Source: an uncultured Eubacteriales bacterium
GTDB taxonomy: Bacteria > Bacillota > Clostridia > TANB77 > CAG-508
Length of the DNA stretch: 6,108 nt
NCBI GenBank assembly: GCA_902760765.1
Contig: CACWHO010000061.1
Location: forward strand, 1-6,108
Direction: 5' to 3'
The translations under genes and the position numbers were made by a program. The notes under the pieces were generated by a model, which was not told the origin of the DNA, did not search any database, and saw only the letters and a program-made list of their open reading frames with translations. This document shows positions 1 to 5,550 of this stretch, in pieces. Position 1 is the first letter of the stretch. Each line of letters opens with the position of its first letter.

Positions 1-361
1 CATCTTTTCTTCCAACTTGATTTTCTATTATCTTTCGTAATTCATCTGATAATGTTTCTGCTGCTTTTTGTATTTCTTCTTCTTGAATTATTTTTAAATT
101 TTTAACATCTATTGTTATATAATTTCCAATTGGTTTATTGATTGCCTTTTCCCCTGCTTCGTTTGTTATTCTTACTCTTTCAACAATTATATTTTGATTA
201 ATTTCTTCTTTTTCACTTTCAATTCCATCTATTTTGTTTTCTAAATTATTAGCTTTTTGGTATAAATCTCTTCTTTCTGATGCTAAATCTGTCCTGAAAT
301 TTAGATTTTCGCACTCACATTTTTCACATTCACAATTTTTATCATTTTTATTTTTACACAT
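1..361 (-). CDS. gpr: Germination protease GPR, N-terminal part (truncated by window edge)
   Basis: GPR is the endopeptidase (peptidase family A25) that starts degradation of small acid-soluble spore proteins during germination. It is made as a zymogen in the forespore. The 120 visible codons include the family signature RTDLA (residues 23-27) after a short N-terminal extension, an acidic stretch with IDGIE (about 44-48), and TNEAGEKAINKPIGNYITID (66-85), which is typical of the GPR N-terminal half. The family is roughly 290-370 residues, so about two thirds lies beyond the left edge, probably including the catalytic aspartates. The start at 361 is supported by GTGAGG seven bases upstream. 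The first 17 residues are unusual: Cys2 plus a C-x-C-x2-C-x-C cluster at 10-17, in the region that acts as propeptide in characterised GPRs. The identification rests on motif recognition. Confidence 0.88.
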   Translation of the reverse strand, partial: MCKNKNDKNCECEKCECENLNFRTDLASERRDLYQKANNLENKIDGIESEKEEINQNIIVERVRITNEAGEKAINKPIGNYITIDVKNLKIIQEEEIQKAAETLSDELRKIIENQVGRKD

Positions 362-400
362 AAAAAAACCTCACTTTCATTATTATTGTGAGATTTTTTT
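362..400 (-). promoter_or_regulatory. Hairpin enclosing the gpr Shine-Dalgarno sequence
   Basis: In minus-strand RNA, AAAAAAAUCUCAC (400-388) can pair over 13 positions with GUGAGGUUUUUUU (374-362), using one G-U pair and a 13-base loop; the AUG follows directly. The GUGAGG Shine-Dalgarno sequence sits in the 3' arm. On the plus strand the same position is a C/A mismatch, so the structure fits minus-strand RNA better. It would form only in transcripts that begin upstream of about 400. It could equally act as a weak intrinsic terminator, since seven U follow the core stem. Confidence 0.45.
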
Positions 401-413
401 TGTAAATTTATTC
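384..413 (-). promoter_or_regulatory. Possible forespore sigma (SigG/SigF-type) promoter for gpr
   Basis: On the minus strand GAATA (413-409) is followed after 18 bp by CACAATA (390-384). These fit the Bacillus forespore patterns GHATR and CATNNTA with one mismatch. Transcription would begin near 377, giving a leader of about 15 bases that carries the GTGAGG ribosome binding site. gpr is forespore-expressed in Bacillus, which makes the match plausible. In DNA this AT-rich it could still be chance. Confidence 0.4.
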
Positions 414-458
414 ATTTTATAATTTAAAAATAAAAAGCCACAAAATAAAGTTGTTCGC

Positions 459-487
459 TTGTTTTTTGCCAAAAAAAGTAGTAGTAT
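459..487 (+). promoter_or_regulatory. Weak candidate promoter for the 44-codon gene
   Basis: TTGTTT (459-464) and TAGTAT (482-487) are separated by 17 bp, matching TTGACA at 3 of 6 and TATAAT at 4 of 6 positions. Spacing and position upstream of the small gene are right, but the match is weak and the region is AT-rich. Confidence 0.25.
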
Positions 488-514
488 AGATACAACCTTT
501 TATTGTCAGAAGGC

Positions 515-540
515 AGTTCTTTTTTAGAACGGGAAGGGGG
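515..540 (+). promoter_or_regulatory. Leader hairpin and strong ribosome binding site of the small gene
   Basis: A six-pair stem, CGTTCT-like arms 515-520 and 526-531 around a run of T, lies directly upstream of GGAAGGGGG (532-540). The purine-rich run ends seven bases before the ATG at 548. This strong Shine-Dalgarno sequence is the main reason to accept the very short reading frame as a gene. Confidence 0.5.
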
Positions 541-541
541 A

Positions 542-562
542 CTCATTATGACAGCACACGAT
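542..562 (+). repeat. Direct repeat copy 1 (21 bp, covers start of the small gene)
   Basis: CTCAT, one variable base, then ATGACAGCACACGAT. Twenty of 21 positions are identical to 772-792, exactly 230 bp downstream. This copy includes the start codon and codons 2-5 (MTAHD) of the small gene. Confidence 0.8.
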
Positions 563-682
563 ACAATCATCAATCTTGTTGATAAATTACTTGCAGAAAA
601 AGACAAAAATCTTTCTTTGCAAATGCAATTATACAAATTGCAAAATCAACAAGAAAGCAAAACAAAAATTGACCAAAAGTAG
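548..682 (+). CDS. Unrecognised small protein, 44 residues
   Basis: ATG at 548 opens a frame of 44 codons ending in TAG at 680-682. It begins MTAHDTIINLVDKLLAEK and ends QQESKTKIDQK. I do not recognise a family. It has no cysteine and no membrane segment. Hydrophobic residues (I7, I8, L10, V11, L14, L15, then L22, L24, M26, L28, L31) recur at spacings that suggest one long amphipathic helix or short coiled coil, followed by a polar, Gln/Lys-rich tail. Support for its being real is a very strong purine-rich ribosome binding site seven bases upstream and a clean intrinsic terminator 19 bases after the stop, which together define a monocistronic unit. Its first five codons lie in a sequence repeated at 772-792. 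It sits between gpr and the dnaJ end, on the opposite strand to both. Confidence 0.6.
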   Translation: MTAHDTIINLVDKLLAEKDKNLSLQMQLYKLQNQQESKTKIDQK

Positions 683-700
683 AAATACATATGGTACAAA

Positions 701-732
701 CAGAGTAGGAGTTGCACCTACTCTGCTTTTTT
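701..732 (+). terminator. Intrinsic terminator of the small gene
   Basis: A perfect nine-pair stem, CAGAGTAGG (701-709) with CCTACTCTG (717-725), has the seven-base loop AGTTGCA. It is followed by C and six T (727-732). The U-tract is on the plus strand, so it ends the transcript of the 44-codon gene. Confidence 0.88.
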
Positions 733-736
733 AAAC

Positions 737-768
737 AAAAAAAGTATGTGTAGTTGCAATACACATAC
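737..768 (-). terminator. Intrinsic terminator of the hrcA-grpE-dnaK-dnaJ operon
   Basis: On the minus strand GTATGTGTA (768-760) pairs with TACACATAC (752-744) around a seven-base loop, followed directly by seven T (743-737). It lies about 85 bases after the dnaJ stop and is oriented to end the heat-shock operon. It faces the small gene's terminator with only four bases between the two elements. Confidence 0.88.
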
Positions 769-771
769 ATT

Positions 772-792
772 CTCATAATGACAGCACACGAT
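772..792 (+). repeat. Direct repeat copy 2 (21 bp)
   Basis: This is the second copy of the 542-562 sequence, with T changed to A at one position. It could open a 23-codon frame (778-849) that also starts MTAHD, but no ribosome binding site precedes it and the rest is unlike the small protein, so I do not call a gene. The copy is also one arm of an imperfect inverted repeat: ATGACA (778-783) with TGTCAT (800-805), and ACGAT (788-792) with ATCGT (795-799), leaving a four-base bulge. Confidence 0.75.
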
Positions 793-852
793 TTATCGTT
801 GTCATCTTACATATTAATAATAACATATCATTTTAATTTTGTCAAATAAAAA

Positions 853-2007
853 CTAACCAAATATTCCCCTTTTCTTCACAGGAGGTTGTTCATTCATAGT
901 TTTTGCAAGTTGCATCATCAAGTCTCTTTGCTCTTTTGTCAATCTTTTTGGAGTTTGTACTTTTACAGTAAACACAAAATCTCCTTGAGCATTTGAATTA
1001 AAATATTTAAATCCCTTATTTCTAATAGTAAATTTAGTATCTGTTTGAGTGCCATCTGGAATTGTATAATGTTCTTTTGAACCATCAACCATTGGAATTT
1101 CCAAATCTGCACCTAATGTTGCCTGTGTTATTGTAATTGGTATATCACATATAACATTATGTCCATCTCTTGTAAATATACTATGTTTTTTAACTTTTAA
1201 TATGATGTTTATATCACCACTTGGTCCACCATTTTCTCCTGGTTCACCTTCGCCTGCCAAAGTAATTGGTCTTTTTTCTTCTGCTCCAGCTGGAATTTTA
1301 ACATGAATTTTTTTCTGTTTTCTAATTTTCCCTCTACCTTCGCAAGAATTACAAATTTCTTTGATTATCTTACCAGTTCCATGACAACGTCCACATGTTC
1401 TTGTTGTTTGAATTTGTCCTAAAATTGTATTTTGAACTTGTGTTACTTGACCTGTTCCATGGCAATCTGGGCATGTTTCAGGTTTTGTTCCAGGTTTTGC
1501 TCCTGTACCATGGCAATTTTCACATATTTCATTTCTATCAATATAGAAGTCTTTTTCAACTCCTAAATAAGATTCTTCAAATGTTATTGTCATTGCAACA
1601 TTTATATCTTGACCTCTTGTTGGTGCATTTCTCCTTTTTGAGCTTCTGCCATTGCCAAATCCCATAAATGATGAGAAAATATCTCCTAAATCGCCAAAGT
1701 CTCCAAATCCATCAAATCCAGATGTTGTATAAGACCAATTGCCACCAAATGGGCCTTGACCCCCACCAAAGCCTTGGTTAGGGTCAGCTGTTCCAAATTG
1801 GTCATACATTTTTCTTTTTTGTGGGTTTGATAATACTTCATATGCTTCATTTACTTCTTTAAACTTGGCTTCTGCTGCTTCTTTATTATCAGGATTTGCA
1901 TCTGGGTGATATTTTTTTGCAAGCTTACGATATGCTTTTTTTAATTCATCATCTGTTGCATTTTTATCAACACCAAGAACCTCATAATAGTCCTTTTTTT
2001 CAGCCAT
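853..2007 (-). CDS. dnaJ: Chaperone protein DnaJ (Hsp40)
   Basis: DnaJ is the cytosolic co-chaperone that delivers unfolded clients to DnaK and stimulates its ATPase. The 384-residue product has the full type I layout: J domain at 1-70 with the essential HPD at 34-36; a Gly/Phe-rich linker at about 71-120; a zinc-binding region with four CxxCxGxG repeats (C162/C165, C179/C182, C205/C208, C219/C222); two C-terminal beta-sandwich domains; and the short end KKRGIFG. All eight zinc ligands are present, and length is normal for the family. The start codon overlaps the dnaK stop by one base (TAATG). GAGG at 2021-2018, inside the end of dnaK, serves as ribosome binding site, so translation is probably coupled. 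It is the last gene of the operon, followed by a strong terminator. Confidence 0.98.
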   Translation of the reverse strand: MAEKKDYYEVLGVDKNATDDELKKAYRKLAKKYHPDANPDNKEAAEAKFKEVNEAYEVLSNPQKRKMYDQFGTADPNQGFGGGQGPFGGNWSYTTSGFDGFGDFGDLGDIFSSFMGFGNGRSSKRRNAPTRGQDINVAMTITFEESYLGVEKDFYIDRNEICENCHGTGAKPGTKPETCPDCHGTGQVTQVQNTILGQIQTTRTCGRCHGTGKIIKEICNSCEGRGKIRKQKKIHVKIPAGAEEKRPITLAGEGEPGENGGPSGDINIILKVKKHSIFTRDGHNVICDIPITITQATLGADLEIPMVDGSKEHYTIPDGTQTDTKFTIRNKGFKYFNSNAQGDFVFTVKVQTPKRLTKEQRDLMMQLAKTMNEQPPVKKRGIFG

Positions 2008-3866
2008 TATTTATCATCCTCAACTTTATAATCAGCGTCATATACATTACCATTGTCGCCATTTTGTGCATTATTTCCATCTGTTCCAGCACCTGGATTT
2101 GTATTATTTTCTGTTCCTTGTGCTCCATTTGGATTTACATTTTTGTATAATTGTTCTGACATATCATAAAATACTTTTGTTAATTTTTCTGTAGCTTCTT
2201 TTATTTTTTCTGTATCGTTTGTTTCTAATGCTTTCTTAGTATTGTCAATTTCAGTTTCAACTTTAGCTTTTTCTTCTCCACTAATTTTGTCGCCTAAATC
2301 ATTTAATGTCTTTTCACTGTTATATACTAAACTTTCTGCATTATTTTTAACTTCAATTTCTTCTTTCTTCTTTTTATCTTCTTCAGCATGTGCTTCAGCA
2401 TCTTTAACAGCTTTATCTATATCTTCATCTGTTAAGTTTGTTGATGCTGTAATTGATACGTTTTGGCTATTTCCTGTTGCCATATCTTTTGCAGATACAT
2501 GAACTATACCATTTGCATCAATATCAAATGTAACTTCAATTTGTGGTACTCCTCTTGGTGCTGCTGGAATTCCTGTTAATTGGAATCTACCAAGTGTTTT
2601 GTTATATGCAGCCATTTCTCTTTCACCTTGTAGAACATGGATTTCTACTGATGTTTGGCCATCTGCTGCTGTTGAGAATATTTGTGATTTTTTTGTTGGT
2701 ATTGTTGTATTTCTTTCAATTAATTTTGTAAATACACCACCATATGTTTCAATACCTAATGATAATGGTGTTACATCTAATAATACTAAGTCTTTAACAT
2801 CTCCAGAAAGTACACCACCTTGAATTGCTGCACCAATTGCTACACATTCATCTGGGTTTATTCCTTTATCTGGTTCTTTTCCTAAAATTTTCTTAACTTC
2901 TTCTTGAACTGCTGGAACTCTTGTTGAACCACCAACTAATAATACTTTATGAATATCATTTGCTGTTAATTTAGCATCTTTTAATGCTTGGTTAACAGGT
3001 CCTTCTGTTGCATCTATTAAATCACGAATTAATTCTTCAAATTTAGCTCTTGTTAATGTAACATCTAAGTGTTTTGGTCCTGTTGAATCTGCTGTAATAA
3101 ATGGTAAATTGATTTGTGTTTGTTGTACACCAGAAAGTTCTATTTTAGCTTTTTCTGCAGCTTCTTTTAGTCTTTGCATTGCCATTTTATCTGTTTTTAA
3201 ATCAATTCCATTTTCCTTTTTGAATTCATCAACTAGGTAATCAATAATTCTATTATCAAAATCATCTCCACCTAAATGTGTATTACCACTTGTTGATAAA
3301 ACTTCGAATACTCCATCACCAATATCTAGTATAGAAACATCAAATGTTCCACCACCTAAATCATAGATTAAGATTTTTTGGTCTTGTTCTTTATCCATTC
3401 CATAAGCAAGTGCTGCTGCTGTTGGTTCGTTTATAATTCTTAAAACTTCTAGTCCGGCAATTTTACCAGCATCTTTTGTTGCTTGTCTTTGGCTATCATT
3501 GAAGTATGCAGGTACTGTTATAACAGCTTGTGTTACTTTTTGTCCTAAATAATTTTCAGCATCTGCTTTTAATTTTTGTAAAATCATTGCAGAAATTTCT
3601 TGTGGTGTAAATTGGTCACCTTCAATTGTTACTTTTTCTGCTGTTCCCATTTTTCTTTTTATTGAAATAACAGTGTTTTCTGGATTTGTAACAGCTTGAC
3701 GTTTTGCAATTTGTCCAACTAATCTTTCACCATTTTTTGAAAATGCAACTACTGATGGTGTTGTTCTATTACCTTCAGCATTTGGTATTACTACTGGTTC
3801 TCCTCCTTCCATTACTGCTACACAACTATTTGTTGTTCCTAAATCGATTCCTATAATCTTTCCCAT
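2007..3866 (-). CDS. dnaK: Chaperone protein DnaK (Hsp70)
   Basis: DnaK is the ATP-dependent Hsp70 that binds exposed hydrophobic segments of unfolded proteins, working with DnaJ and GrpE. The 619-residue product is complete. The nucleotide-binding domain has GIDLGTTNS (6-14), NEPTAAALAYG (146-156), DLGGGTFDVS (169-178) and VGGSTRVP (311-318). The interdomain linker VLLDVTPLSLG (361-371) leads into the substrate-binding beta domain (about 375-485) and the helical lid (about 486-575). The tail from about 579 is rich in Asn, Gly and Thr and ends DYKVEDDK, an acidic end comparable to the EEVD-like tails of other DnaKs. AAGGGG at 3880-3875 lies eight bases before the ATG. It follows grpE and overlaps dnaJ by one base. 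No CIRCE or promoter is seen directly upstream, so expression should come from the hrcA promoter. Confidence 0.99.
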   Translation of the reverse strand: MGKIIGIDLGTTNSCVAVMEGGEPVVIPNAEGNRTTPSVVAFSKNGERLVGQIAKRQAVTNPENTVISIKRKMGTAEKVTIEGDQFTPQEISAMILQKLKADAENYLGQKVTQAVITVPAYFNDSQRQATKDAGKIAGLEVLRIINEPTAAALAYGMDKEQDQKILIYDLGGGTFDVSILDIGDGVFEVLSTSGNTHLGGDDFDNRIIDYLVDEFKKENGIDLKTDKMAMQRLKEAAEKAKIELSGVQQTQINLPFITADSTGPKHLDVTLTRAKFEELIRDLIDATEGPVNQALKDAKLTANDIHKVLLVGGSTRVPAVQEEVKKILGKEPDKGINPDECVAIGAAIQGGVLSGDVKDLVLLDVTPLSLGIETYGGVFTKLIERNTTIPTKKSQIFSTAADGQTSVEIHVLQGEREMAAYNKTLGRFQLTGIPAAPRGVPQIEVTFDIDANGIVHVSAKDMATGNSQNVSITASTNLTDEDIDKAVKDAEAHAEEDKKKKEEIEVKNNAESLVYNSEKTLNDLGDKISGEEKAKVETEIDNTKKALETNDTEKIKEATEKLTKVFYDMSEQLYKNVNPNGAQGTENNTNPGAGTDGNNAQNGDNGNVYDADYKVEDDK

Positions 3867-3905
3867 TTTTATTTCCCCTTAAAAATAATATATTTAGGTT
3901 TTTAT

Positions 3906-3928
3906 AAAGGTTATACCTATAAACCTTT
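3906..3928 (-). other. Hairpin at the grpE-dnaK junction
   Basis: In minus-strand RNA, AAAGGUU (3928-3922) pairs with AACCUUU (3912-3906). Two more pairs form inside past a bulged base, leaving a four-base loop AGGU. The stem begins in the grpE stop codon. A competing pairing uses AGGTTT (3926-3921) with AAACCT (3901-3896). No U-tract follows directly, so a terminator is unlikely. A role in mRNA processing or stability is possible but is inference. Confidence 0.4.
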
Positions 3929-4385
3929 TATATATTTGTTATTTCACCTTTTGTATCATCTTGTGTTACCCCAACTGCTTCATGGAGTTCTGGGTCAAAT
4001 GTTTCTCCAACTGCTTCTATCTCTTGGACTCCTTTTGCTTTTAAAACATCTTGAAATTGCTTTAACACAAGTTCAATTCCCTTTTTATAATTTTCATCTG
4101 CTGTTTCAACTTTTGCTGCATTTTCCAAATTGTCTAGTATTGGAAGTATTGATTCTATTACATCTGCAAGTACAGAATTATACATACTTTCTCTTTCTTT
4201 TGCTGTTCTTTTTTTATGATTTTCAAATTCTGCTAAAATTCTTTTATACCTATCTGTTAAATCATCAAAATCTTCCTTTGGTACAACTTCTTGTATTTTA
4301 GTTGATCTTCAACTTTTTTTTCATCTTGATTTTTTTCTTCTTTGTCTTTTATTTCTTCTTTTGTATTATGTTTTTCTTCTGACAT
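3928..4385 (-). pseudogene. grpE: GrpE nucleotide exchange factor, frameshifted and C-terminally short
   Basis: GrpE releases ADP from DnaK. ATG at 4385, preceded by AAGGAGGTT, encodes a charged N-terminus (MSEEKHNTKEEIKDKEEKNQ) typical of GrpE, but this frame stops at TAA 4259-4257 after 42 codons. The GrpE core lies in another frame, open from 4308: EVVPKEDFDDL, then YKRILAEFENHKKRT, the long dimerisation helix, and AVGETFDPELHEAV. That frame has TGA at 4311-4309 upstream and no ATG before 4185. The shift must therefore fall between 4308 and 4260. One extra A in the four-A run at 4299-4296 would restore DQLKIQEVV and give a protein of about 152 residues. The frame ends TKGEITNI, about 25 residues before the usual family C-terminus. 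Two lesions suggest decay; sequence error or frameshift decoding remain possible. Confidence 0.85.
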
Positions 4386-4395
4386 TTATGTTTCT

Positions 4396-4404
4396 AACCT
4401 CCTT
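4396..4404 (-). promoter_or_regulatory. Strong ribosome binding site of grpE
   Basis: AAGGAGGTT reads 4404-4396 on the minus strand, with 10 bases between it and the ATG at 4385. It is the best Shine-Dalgarno match in the window. It fixes the grpE start upstream of the frame break and argues against initiation at the internal ATG at 4185, which has no comparable site. Confidence 0.85.
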
Positions 4405-4420
4405 ACCGCTTTTATTTTAT

Positions 4421-4449
4421 AAATTTAAAGTTTTTATACTTTAAAATTT
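4421..4449 (-). other. AT-rich hairpin between hrcA and grpE
   Basis: Arms TTTAAAGT (4424-4431) and ACTTTAAA (4438-4445) form eight perfect pairs around a six-base loop. AAA/TTT at 4421-4423 and 4447-4449 extends the stem past one bulged base. It is palindromic, so it forms in RNA from either strand. It has almost no G/C and no clear U-tract, so it is a poor terminator. It could influence hrcA mRNA stability, or could be chance in AT-rich DNA. Confidence 0.35.
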
Positions 4450-4463
4450 TAAACATTATAATT

Positions 4464-5426
4464 TTATAAGCCTTTATCTTTGAGTTTTTTATTTATATAT
4501 TTCATTACTGAAATAACTTTTGAGTAATTCATCCTTTTTGGTCCTATTATTCCAATTGTTCCAACATCTTTTCCTGATATTTTATGTTTAAATGTAATAA
4601 TACTAAAATCTTTTAATTCATCTTTTTGATTCTCGTCTCCAATATAAACATTAATATCTTCTGCAAGTCCGGAATTTAAAATATCAGCCATAACTTCTTT
4701 TTCATCTAATATATTTACGAAGTTTTTAGCAACTGCCAAGCTGTTAAACTCTGGTAAATCAAAAGCTCTATTTGCACCATCTAAATAGATTGTTCTATCT
4801 TCATTTAAGACTTTTTTTATCTGTTCAACAATTGGCTTTATAACATTTACGCTATATTTTAATTCATTAATCAAATATTGTTCTAATGGAATATCAATAA
4901 TTTCAAGTGGTAATTTAATAATTGTTTCCTTAACCATACCTGTATTTGTTAAAATAATTGCCATCAACATTCGTGGTCCTAATAAAACAAATTTGATTTC
5001 ATCAATTAAAAGTCCTTCAGAGCTTGGTCCAATAGCAAGTGTTGTATAATGTGTAATTTCAGAAATTGTTGTTGCTGTAATTTTAGTTAAATCATCAATT
5101 TCATTAATTTTACTTTCTAGCTTATCACTTATATATTTAATTTCCTCTAAGCTGATATTATCATCTTTTATTAGTTCATCAACATAGTACCTGTACCCTT
5201 TTTCTGATGGAATTCTTCCACTTGAAGTGTGCGTCTTTTCGATATATCCTTTTTTTTCAAGTTCAGCCATTTCATTTCTTATTGTGGCACTACTATAATT
5301 TAAATCATCTTTATTCATAATACTTGCTGAACTAACAGGTTCTGCAGTGTTTATGTATTCTTCTACTATTGCTTTTAAAACTCTGTTTTTTCTATCATCT
5401 AATTCAACTTTTTCCTTTTTAGGCAT
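4464..5426 (-). CDS. hrcA: Heat-inducible transcription repressor HrcA
   Basis: HrcA is the dimeric repressor that binds CIRCE operators and shuts off dnaK (and usually groE) operons; in Bacillus its folding depends on GroEL. The 320-residue product has the family N-terminal winged helix (about residues 10-75), with TAEPVSS at 27-33 and YSSATIRNEMAELEKKGYIE (44-63), followed by HTSSGRIPSEKGYRYYVD (66-83). The central GAF-like and insertion regions follow, and the C-terminus has GTIGIIGPKRMNYSKVISVM, the typical HrcA end. Length is slightly below the usual 340-350. AGGTGAT (5436-5430) precedes the ATG by a few bases. As first gene of the operon, with CIRCE sites in its own promoter, it should be autoregulated. 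Confidence 0.97.
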   Translation of the reverse strand: MPKKEKVELDDRKNRVLKAIVEEYINTAEPVSSASIMNKDDLNYSSATIRNEMAELEKKGYIEKTHTSSGRIPSEKGYRYYVDELIKDDNISLEEIKYISDKLESKINEIDDLTKITATTISEITHYTTLAIGPSSEGLLIDEIKFVLLGPRMLMAIILTNTGMVKETIIKLPLEIIDIPLEQYLINELKYSVNVIKPIVEQIKKVLNEDRTIYLDGANRAFDLPEFNSLAVAKNFVNILDEKEVMADILNSGLAEDINVYIGDENQKDELKDFSIITFKHKISGKDVGTIGIIGPKRMNYSKVISVMKYINKKLKDKGL

Positions 5427-5439
5427 CTTATCACCTCTT

Positions 5440-5466
5440 TTAGCACTCTTTTTGTATGACTGCTAA
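5440..5466 (-). promoter_or_regulatory. CIRCE operator, promoter-proximal
   Basis: TTAGCACTC (5440-5448), a nine-base spacer, then GACTGCTAA (5458-5466). This matches the CIRCE consensus TTAGCACTC-N9-GAGTGCTAA at 17 of 18 arm positions. It lies just downstream of the hrcA -10 element and upstream of the hrcA ribosome binding site, so bound HrcA would cover the transcription start. Confidence 0.95.
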
Positions 5467-5474
5467 CTTCATAT

Positions 5475-5503
5475 ATATTATATCCTTTTTTAGCACTTGT
5501 CAA
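5475..5503 (-). promoter_or_regulatory. hrcA operon promoter (vegetative sigma type)
   Basis: On the minus strand a perfect -35 TTGACA (5503-5498) is followed after 17 bp by TAATAT (5480-5475). An overlapping perfect TATAAT (5482-5477) would have a 15-bp spacer. Transcription should start near 5468, at the edge of the proximal CIRCE. The -35 lies inside the distal CIRCE-like site. Confidence 0.85.
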
Positions 5504-5516
5504 TACCTTTTGCTAA
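5490..5516 (-). promoter_or_regulatory. Second, degenerate CIRCE-like operator
   Basis: TTAGCACTT (5490-5498), a nine-base spacer, then TTTTGCTAA (5508-5516). This matches the CIRCE consensus at 14 of 18 arm positions, with the outer TTAGCA/TGCTAA blocks and the nine-base spacer intact. It starts exactly 50 bp from the proximal site and overlaps the hrcA -35 element, so occupancy would block RNA polymerase. Confidence 0.72.
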
Positions 5517-5550
5517 TTTTTTTAAAAATTTTCAATTTGTATTCTTTTTC

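Noticed and set aside
234..422. Plus-strand frame of 62 codons opposite gpr
   Set aside because: Antisense shadow of gpr, with low-complexity Ser/Phe/His composition and no ribosome binding site.
424..776. Two minus-strand frames across the small gene and its terminator
   Set aside because: They run antisense to a well-supported unit, cross both terminators, and have no plausible start signals.
778..849. A 23-codon frame starting MTAHD at the second repeat copy
   Set aside because: No ribosome binding site, no similarity to the small protein after five residues, and it runs into AT-rich DNA before the dnaJ end. Better read as part of the repeat.
1395..2823. Several plus-strand frames inside dnaJ and dnaK
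   Set aside because: Leu/Phe/Ser-rich translations typical of the complement of AT-rich genes, without initiation signals.
3928..4185. An 85-codon frame starting at the internal ATG as a complete short GrpE
   Set aside because: GrpE-like sequence continues upstream in the same frame to 4308, the ATG lies inside the long helix, no ribosome binding site precedes it, and a strong one sits at 4396-4404.
3936..4301. A 121-codon plus-strand frame opposite grpE
   Set aside because: Leu/Phe-rich antisense shadow of the grpE coding strand; no ribosome binding site.
4314..4321. The run of eight A in grpE as the frameshift site
   Set aside because: A -1 slip or an added A there leads straight into AGT TGA (stop at 4311-4309). 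The frame change must occur after that stop.
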